Source of the DNA: Treponema sp.
Lineage (GTDB): Bacteria > Spirochaetota > Spirochaetia > Treponematales > Breznakiellaceae
Length of the DNA: 9,065 nucleotides
Reading direction: 5' to 3'
Assembly: GCA_031267115.1 (NCBI GenBank)
Contig: JAIRZS010000051.1
Location: 1 to 9,065, forward strand
Positions within the stretch are counted from its first letter, which is position 1, and each line of letters starts with the position of its first letter. A model generated the notes under the pieces. It saw only the letters and a list, made by a program, of their open reading frames with translations, was not told where the DNA came from and did no database searches. Position numbers and translations under genes: made by a program. Positions 4,709 to 9,065 of this stretch are shown here, one piece after another.

Positions 4709-6250
4709 ATGAGTGAAAACACAGCGGTTATCCCTGAAATCGGCAGGGGAAATTTGACAATCGAGACGGTTTATGCCGCTTCTGAACAGCCGGGCGGGGC
4801 AAAACTTTGGGCTTCGGAAGAATTTGAGCGGCGAATCGAGACGGGCGCCGCTTTTCTGGATAAAACCCTGGAGGAGACCGGAGGTATTTACGGGGTTACT
4901 ACCGGCTACGGCGATTCCTGTACCGAGACGGTCCCGCCGGATCATTACTACGAGCTTCCGGTCAACCTGACCCGCTACCACGGCTGCGGCCTGGGGGAAT
5001 TTTTTGACGAAAAAACCACCCGCGCCGTCATGATTGTCCGGCTCAATACCCTGGCCCAGGGCTATTCCGGGGTCAGCGTCGATCTCCTTAAACAGATCGG
5101 TTTTTTTATCGAAAACGATATACTCCCCCTCATCCCCCAGGAAGGGTCCGTAGGCGCGTCCGGAGACCTTACACCCCTGTCCTACCTGGCCGGGGCCCTC
5201 ATCGGCGAGCGGGATGTGCTTTACCGGGGCAGGGTCCGGCCTTCAAAGGAAGTGCTGGCGGAGCTGGGGCGGCCCGCCTACCGTTTCCGGCCCAAGGAGG
5301 CCATTGCCATCATGAACGGCACCGCCGTAATGAACGCCGTGGCGGTCCGGGCCTTTGTCCGCGCCGATTATCTGGCGGACCTTGCCTGCCGTATCACCGC
5401 CATGAATTCCCTGGCCCTCAAGGGAAACGCGTATCACTTTTACAAGCGCCTCTTTGACCTTAAACCCCATCCGGGACAAAGCGCCGCGGCGGAAAAAATA
5501 GCCGGCGCTCTCGGCGCGGAAAAAACCAAAAAGGTAATTCCCGCCCGGATACAGGACCTCTACTCTATCCGCTGCGCCCCCCATGTGCTGGGGGTGTATT
5601 ACGACGCCCGGGACCTTTTCCGCCGACTCATCGAAACAGAGATGAACAGCGCCAACGACAATCCCCTTATCGATCCGGAAACCGAATCGGTGTTCCACGG
5701 CGGGCACTTCTACGGCGGCCATATCTGCTTTGCCATGGATTCTCTTAAAAACATTGTCGCCAATATCGCGGATCTGCTGGACCGCCAGCTTGCCCTGCTT
5801 GTAGACATCAAATTCAACAGGGGGCTTCCGTCCAACCTTTCCGGCTCAAAGAACAGCCTGTCTTACAACCACGGCTACAAGGCGGTACAGATAGCGGCCT
5901 CGGCCTGGGCCGCCGAAGCGCTGAAAAACACCCTTCCCGCCAGCGTCTTTTCCCGTTCCACCGAATGCCACAACCAGGACAAGGTGAGCATGGGGACCAT
6001 CGCCGCCCGCGACTGTATCCGGGTCCTGGAACTTTCGGCCCAGGTCGCGGCGGCCTCCCTGCTCGCGGCGGCCCAAGCGCTGCGCCTGCGGCTTGACCGG
6101 CAGGAAATCGCGCCGGTCGCCCTTGCCGGCGTTGAGGAGACATACCGGCAGGTCTTCTCGCATTACGCGTTTCTTGAGGATGACCGGCCTTTGGACACGG
6201 ATCTGCGGAAAACAGTCGAACTAATAGGGCAGGGCTTTTTCGCGGTATAA
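4709..6250 (+). CDS. Histidine/phenylalanine/tyrosine ammonia-lyase family protein (MIO enzyme)
   Basis: Family members eliminate ammonia from histidine, tyrosine or phenylalanine (or shift the amine as mutases) with an MIO cofactor that self-forms from Ala-Ser-Gly. The 513-residue length is normal. Visible are YGVTTGYGD (61-69, catalytic Y61), the MIO triad in GSVGASGDLTPLSYLAG (ASG 150-152), IMNGTAV (201-207, N204), IQDLYSIRC (281-289, Y285/R288 region), EMNSANDNPLID (311-322), HGGHFYGG (330-337) and HNQDKVSMGT (421-430). Against true histidase: classical HutH has Ser-His in the LVLSHAAG selectivity segment, here Tyr90-His91 in NLTRYHGCGLG; it has NGTQ, here NGTA; and it has an acidic Glu in NQEDHVSM, here Gln423 in NQDKVSM. 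NSANDNP, HGG.FHG-like and NQD.VSMGT are shared with bacterial tyrosine ammonia-lyases of the flexirubin type. No hutU/hutI/hutG neighbours are present. The start is fixed by an in-frame TAA at 4679-4681 and no other start codon before 4709. Family firm, substrate unknown. Confidence 0.92.
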   Translation: MSENTAVIPEIGRGNLTIETVYAASEQPGGAKLWASEEFERRIETGAAFLDKTLEETGGIYGVTTGYGDSCTETVPPDHYYELPVNLTRYHGCGLGEFFDEKTTRAVMIVRLNTLAQGYSGVSVDLLKQIGFFIENDILPLIPQEGSVGASGDLTPLSYLAGALIGERDVLYRGRVRPSKEVLAELGRPAYRFRPKEAIAIMNGTAVMNAVAVRAFVRADYLADLACRITAMNSLALKGNAYHFYKRLFDLKPHPGQSAAAEKIAGALGAEKTKKVIPARIQDLYSIRCAPHVLGVYYDARDLFRRLIETEMNSANDNPLIDPETESVFHGGHFYGGHICFAMDSLKNIVANIADLLDRQLALLVDIKFNRGLPSNLSGSKNSLSYNHGYKAVQIAASAWAAEALKNTLPASVFSRSTECHNQDKVSMGTIAARDCIRVLELSAQVAAASLLAAAQALRLRLDRQEIAPVALAGVEETYRQVFSHYAFLEDDRPLDTDLRKTVELIGQGFFAV

Positions 6251-6255
6251 GCGGC

Positions 6256-7056
6256 TTACATAAACTCGCCGATTTTGCGGAATTTTCGGTAGCGGTTTTC
6301 AAGGAGCATCCCGGTATCTGCCCCGGCAAAGCGTTTTACCGCGCCGGTCAGGTATTCCCGCAGGGTCTTCGCCATAGCGGGAATATCTTTGGCGGCCCCG
6401 CCTTCCGGCTCCTCAATGATCTTTTCGCATACGCCGAAGGCCAGAAGATCCTCCGCGCAAATTTTCATCAGTTCCGCCGCTTCCTTTTCCCGGGCGGCGT
6501 CTTTCCACAGAATCGAGGCGAACCCCCGGGGGGAGATTACCGAATAGAGGGCGTTTTCCAGCATGGCAAGTTCGTCGCATACTCCCAGCGCCAGGGCGCC
6601 GCCCGACCCCCCCTCTCCCAAAACCATCGAAATTACCGGCGTTTTAAGGGTCATAAATTCCATAAGATTCCGGGCAATAGCTTCCCCCTGCCCCCGCTCC
6701 TCGGCGCCTACCCCGCAGAAAGCCCCCGGCGTATCGATAAAACAAAGCACGGGCCGGTGAAATTTCTCCGCCTGGCGTGCCAGGCGCAGGGCCTTGCGGT
6801 ACCCTTCTGGATGGGGCATGGAAAAGTTGGTTTTTTTCAGCTCATCAATGTCGCGGCCCCGGACCTGGCTTACCAATGTTACCGGGGTATTGCCCAGCAG
6901 GGCGATTCCGCCGAGGATCGCGGGATCGTCCCCGAAATAACGGTCCCCGTGAAATTCGGTAAAGTCTGTAAAGATCAAGGGGATAAAGTCGTTTATGGTT
7001 GGCCGGCCCATGGTGTGGAGCAGTTCAAGCCGTTTGACAACGCCGAGTTTAGCCAT
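6256..7056 (-). CDS. accA: Acetyl-CoA carboxylase carboxyltransferase subunit alpha
   Basis: Alpha half of the carboxyltransferase that moves CO2 from carboxybiotin to acetyl-CoA, giving malonyl-CoA for fatty-acid synthesis; it acts in a complex with AccD. From the ATG at 7056 it has 266 residues, beginning MAKLGVVKRLELLHTMGRPT. Family blocks are FHGDRYFGDDPAILGGIA (35-52), MPHPEGYRKALRL (80-92), FIDTPGAFCGVGAEERGQGE (106-125), GEGGSGGALALG (147-158) and the SILWKDA region (181-187). It lacks the ~50-residue N-terminal helical stretch of the 319-residue E. coli protein and is like the short streptococcal type. A longer open frame extends to 7170, but the start at 7056 is supported by an exact GGAGG (7063-7067) six bases upstream, and the extra N-terminus would be out-of-frame accD sequence. 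It overlaps the accD stop by 8 bp, implying translational coupling. One oddity: the usual ISPEG(C/F)AS reads ISPRGFAS (Arg177). It converges on the lyase gene with 5 bp between stops. Confidence 0.95.
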   Translation of the reverse strand: MAKLGVVKRLELLHTMGRPTINDFIPLIFTDFTEFHGDRYFGDDPAILGGIALLGNTPVTLVSQVRGRDIDELKKTNFSMPHPEGYRKALRLARQAEKFHRPVLCFIDTPGAFCGVGAEERGQGEAIARNLMEFMTLKTPVISMVLGEGGSGGALALGVCDELAMLENALYSVISPRGFASILWKDAAREKEAAELMKICAEDLLAFGVCEKIIEEPEGGAAKDIPAMAKTLREYLTGAVKRFAGADTGMLLENRYRKFRKIGEFM

Positions 7057-7879
7057 TAATCGCCTCCGGGGGAAGTTCCGCCCCTGCCGGGCCGAGCGGC
7101 GCGCCAATCGGGTAGCCGTGCAGGCGGATAATCCGGGAAAGAATGCCGCGCAGTTCGCTCCGCCGGACAACCATGTCCGCGAAACCGTGTTCCCGGAGGA
7201 ATTCGGCGGTCTGAAAATGGCCCGGCAGAGACTGGCCTATGGTGTCGGCGATAACCCGCTTCCCCGCGAAGCCGATGAGCGCCCCCGGTTCGGCGATAAT
7301 GATGTCGCCCAGGGAGGCAAAAGAAGCGGTAACCCCGCCCGTGGTAGGGTCCGCAAGGACGGTGATGTAGAGCTGCCCCGCCTGGTTGTGCCGGGCCGCC
7401 GCCCCGCTGGTCTTGGCCATCTGCATCAGGGAAAAGATCCCCTCCTGCATACGGGCGCCCCCCGACGCGGTAAAAAAAATGACCGGCAGCCTGTGCGCGG
7501 TGCCGTACTCGAACGCGCGGGTAACTTTTTCGCCCACCACGCTGCCCATGCTGGCCATCATAAAATAGCTGTCCATTATCCCGATTACCGCCGTATACCC
7601 CATGATCGTACAGATGCCGGTAACTACCGCTTCCCTGGTTCTCCGCTCCCTCTGCAATTCGGCGAGCTTTTCCCTGTAGCCGGGAAAACCGATGGGGTTT
7701 TTTGAATCCATCAGGGTGTCGAATTCGCGGAAGCTGCCTTCGTCGGCGGTAAAAGAGAGCCGCTCCTGCCAGGCAAGGCGGGCATGGTAGCCGCAGGTAC
7801 CGCAGACGTGGAGGTTTTCCAGAAAGGCATTCATGGGTGTCAGTGTCTGGCAGTTGGGGCAATTATAGTTTTCCAGCAT
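7049..7879 (-). CDS. accD: Acetyl-CoA carboxylase carboxyltransferase subunit beta
   Basis: Beta half of acetyl-CoA carboxyltransferase, partner of AccA. The 276-residue protein opens with the family's four-cysteine zinc ribbon (C7, C10, C26, C29; CPNC and CGTCGYH), then the crotonase-like carboxyltransferase fold with MDSYFMMASMGSVVGEK (102-118), TASGGARMQEG (137-147), LADPTTGGVTASFASLGD (175-192) and GFAGKRVI (203-210). The start is certain: an in-frame TAA lies two codons upstream (7885-7883), and a later Met would cut off the zinc ribbon. There is no Shine-Dalgarno; instead a perfect TATAAT ends five bases before the ATG. Its 3' end carries the ribosome site of accA and overlaps it by 8 bp, so the two subunits are probably made in a 1:1 ratio. 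The deacetylase gene ends 31 bp upstream on the same strand. A second long frame in the same span is a high-GC shadow. Confidence 0.97.
   Translation of the reverse strand: MLENYNCPNCQTLTPMNAFLENLHVCGTCGYHARLAWQERLSFTADEGSFREFDTLMDSKNPIGFPGYREKLAELQRERRTREAVVTGICTIMGYTAVIGIMDSYFMMASMGSVVGEKVTRAFEYGTAHRLPVIFFTASGGARMQEGIFSLMQMAKTSGAAARHNQAGQLYITVLADPTTGGVTASFASLGDIIIAEPGALIGFAGKRVIADTIGQSLPGHFQTAEFLREHGFADMVVRRSELRGILSRIIRLHGYPIGAPLGPAGAELPPEAING
7063..7067 (-). promoter_or_regulatory. Internal Shine-Dalgarno of accA inside accD
   Basis: Minus-strand GGAGG, six bases before the accA ATG, is embedded in the last codons of accD. It decides the accA start at 7056 rather than an upstream in-frame start. 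Confidence 0.85.
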
Positions 7880-7884
7880 AGTTT

Positions 7885-7914
7885 ATTATAGCGTCTCCGT
7901 ATTAAAGGCTTCAA
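7885..7914 (-). promoter_or_regulatory. Candidate accD-accA promoter next to the start codon
   Basis: Minus strand TTGAAG (7914-7909), an 18-base spacer and a perfect TATAAT (7890-7885) lie in the 31-bp gap after the deacetylase gene. Transcription from here would begin at or within a base or two of the accD ATG (7879), giving a leaderless accDA message. The -35 overlaps the deacetylase stop codon. Confidence 0.5.
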
Positions 7915-8750
7915 GGCGCGTTACGATCGCCCTTCCGCTTGTTTTTTAAGACAGGGCGCGTTTCGGGCCGCCGCTTATCCGGATCGTATTTGACCGCCTC
8001 AAGCGCGTCGAATCCCGAAAGGGCGTAACCTTCTTCCTGCAGGGTGAGGATCAGCCTTTCCACTGTTTCGGGGATCCATGACCGGTTGTATGATCCGTAG
8101 GGGTTTTCTTTCAGCACCATTTCCATATTGCGGTGGGAATCCCGGCCGTCGTGGAGCATGATGATGCCGCCTTTCTGTTTTTCAACTTTGCGCATTATGG
8201 CGCGTACTACCCGGTCCGCGCCGGCTGCGGTTTTTACCGCGTCGTATGACCGGGCGGTGCTGGGTATCAGCGTGTAACCCTGCGACTGCCAGATCTTCAG
8301 GTGGCGCTTTTTGTAAAACCCGCCCTGGGGCCGGTAAAGCCGGGGGTTTAGCGGTTCTCCCAGCGCGGCGCTGATGGCCTGCTCGCCCATTTCAAGGTTA
8401 AGCAGGAAAAATTCGCGGCCCATGTTTACCGCCCAGGTATCGTAGTATCCGTGGTTGATAATATAGTGGCCCTCGTCCCGGATACGCCTGACCAGATCCG
8501 GGCTGTACTCCGCGTTTTCTCCCAGCAGGGCGAACATGGCCTGGATTTGGTACTTTTTCAGAATGTCCAGAAGCCGCGCGGTAGTGTCCCCCTGGGAATT
8601 TGGCCCGTCGTCAAAGGTAAAGACGGCAAATTTATCGGGAATCCCGGTCTGTTTTTTAGACCGGCTCAGACTCTGGCAGGAGAGGAAGGCACACAAAGCC
8701 GGAAGGATGAGCAGGAATACAAGGCCTGCGGGGATTTTTGCTATTTTCAT
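7911..8750 (-). CDS. Polysaccharide deacetylase (NodB-fold) lipoprotein
   Basis: Carbohydrate esterase family 4 proteins remove acetyl groups from peptidoglycan, chitin-like or other N-acetylated glycans. From the ATG at 8750 the product has 279 residues. Residues 1-25 look like a lipoprotein signal (MKIAKIP, a hydrophobic run, then AFLSC with Cys25 as the lipidation site), placing it outside the inner membrane. NodB motifs are TFDDGP (45-50, Asp47/Asp48), a second motif in INHGYYD (98-104), YRPQGG (139-144) and IIMLHDG (196-202). Two deviate: the H-[S/T]-x-x-H metal motif reads H100-G-Y-Y-D104, with Asp for the second His, and R-P-P-[YFW]-G reads RPQGG. Activity or metal choice may therefore differ. 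A GTG at 8762 gives four more residues, but the signal peptide fits the ATG better; neither has a clear ribosome site. The basic tail (after about 255) is likely disordered. The fold is confident, the substrate unknown. Confidence 0.88.
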   Translation of the reverse strand: MKIAKIPAGLVFLLILPALCAFLSCQSLSRSKKQTGIPDKFAVFTFDDGPNSQGDTTARLLDILKKYQIQAMFALLGENAEYSPDLVRRIRDEGHYIINHGYYDTWAVNMGREFFLLNLEMGEQAISAALGEPLNPRLYRPQGGFYKKRHLKIWQSQGYTLIPSTARSYDAVKTAAGADRVVRAIMRKVEKQKGGIIMLHDGRDSHRNMEMVLKENPYGSYNRSWIPETVERLILTLQEEGYALSGFDALEAVKYDPDKRRPETRPVLKNKRKGDRNAP

Positions 8751-8805
8751 GTTTAAAGGCACTCTATAGGAATAAGGCTAAGGTATTTTTTTACTTTGAT
8801 AATAC

Positions 8806-8835
8806 AATTTATTATGGTTCTTCCCATTTTGTCAA
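8806..8835 (-). promoter_or_regulatory. Possible promoter of the deacetylase gene
   Basis: Minus strand has a perfect TTGACA (8835-8830) and, after 18 bases, TAAATT (8811-8806), a four-of-six -10. This would give a leader of about 50 bases before the ATG at 8750. The -10 is weak, so confidence is moderate to low. Confidence 0.4.
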
Positions 8836-8921
8836 GGGGGGGATCCGGTACTCCGTCAGCAATTCCCGGCTTATCCGGCAGAAAGCGAAAGGACACAGCA
8901 GGAATTTTTCGGGGGTCCTGT

Positions 8922-8965
8922 CCGGGGGTAAAAGTCCCTCTTTACGGAGGGCGCTTTTCCCCCGG
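8922..8965. repeat. Long bulged hairpin in right-end noncoding region
   Basis: CCGGGGG (8922-8928) and AAAAG (8930-8934) pair with CTTTT (8954-8958) and CCCCCGG (8959-8965), leaving one bulged T. Inside, CCCTC (8936-8940) pairs with GAGGG (8947-8951). This is a 12-bp outer stem plus a 5-bp inner stem. It resembles hairpin 1 after gyrB in its G-run followed by AAAG. The rest of 8763-9040 shows no credible gene, only short frames. Confidence 0.65.
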
Positions 8966-9042
8966 CCACCCCTCGTTGCAAATTTTTGGTATCCTTTCAC
9001 TGGTTAGTAAAACAGAGAATTGCTGACTTCAAAGGGAAAATA

Positions 9043-9065
9043 GTGGAAAATGCCGCCTTTGCCGG
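9043..9065 (+). CDS. Possible start of a gene truncated by the window edge
   Basis: AAAGGGA (9031-9037) lies five bases before a GTG at 9043, and the frame is open to the edge (eight codons, reading fMet-E-N-A-A-F-A). Ribosome site and spacing are good, but only 23 bases are visible, so no function can be proposed. An ATG at 9050 in another frame lies farther from this site. Confidence 0.3.

Noticed and set aside
7057..7170. N-terminal extension of accA up to 7170
   Set aside because: The extra 38 residues are out-of-frame accD coding sequence, and the GGAGG site at 7063-7067 points to 7056.
6995..7705. 236-codon plus-strand frame across accA/accD
   Set aside because: Antisense to two certain genes, with a basic low-complexity product.
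7056..7862. 268-codon frame on the minus strand overlapping accD in another frame
   Set aside because: Shadow of accD: arginine/glycine/histidine-rich low-complexity translation with no recognisable domain.
8738..9026. Overlapping plus-strand frames of 76-89 codons in the right-end spacer
   Set aside because: They run through the hairpin and have no good ribosome site; the translations look random.

Overview
This window reads as a chromosomal replication-origin neighbourhood of a bacterium, most likely a spirochaete of the Treponema type. The basis is the divergent dnaA / gyrB pair around an AT-rich spacer, dnaN downstream of dnaA, a lipoprotein with a relaxed spirochaete-like lipobox, and the general look of the proteins. 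The genus is an inference that I could not test by search.

Layout. Positions 1-521 (minus) hold the first ~173 codons of dnaN (sliding clamp), running off the left edge. Positions 522-752 are a very AT-rich spacer with near-consensus DnaA boxes, an AT-rich palindrome, a GC cluster and a run of TAA/TAG triplets resembling a DnaA-trio unwinding element. Positions 753-2132 (minus) are dnaA. Positions 2133-2514 are the dnaA/gyrB divergent spacer, with three consensus DnaA boxes and one near match. Together the two spacers look like a bipartite oriC. Positions 2515-4452 (plus) are gyrB. Positions 4453-4708 carry a dense set of strong hairpins, probably a dispersed repeat element. Positions 4709-6250 (plus) encode an MIO-type aromatic amino acid/histidine ammonia-lyase family enzyme that is not a textbook histidase. 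Convergent to it are accA (6256-7056, minus) and accD (7049-7879, minus), which overlap by 8 bp and encode the two subunits of acetyl-CoA carboxyltransferase. Upstream of accD on the same strand is a lipoprotein polysaccharide deacetylase (7911-8750). The right end (8751-9065) is mostly noncoding, with a long bulged hairpin and possibly the first codons of another plus-strand gene at 9043.

How the genes work together. DnaA opens the origin, DnaN keeps the polymerase on DNA, and gyrase removes the supercoils ahead of the forks; their clustering at oriC is ancient and widespread. accD/accA commit acetyl-CoA to fatty-acid synthesis. The ammonia-lyase and the deacetylase have no obvious mechanistic link to replication and appear to be neighbours only.

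There is a visible composition change at the origin. The dnaN/dnaA side and both origin spacers are AT-richer, while gyrB and everything to its right use many G/C-ending codons. Two genes (the lyase and accD) lack a Shine-Dalgarno and have promoter-like hexamers almost touching the start codon, suggesting leaderless messages.
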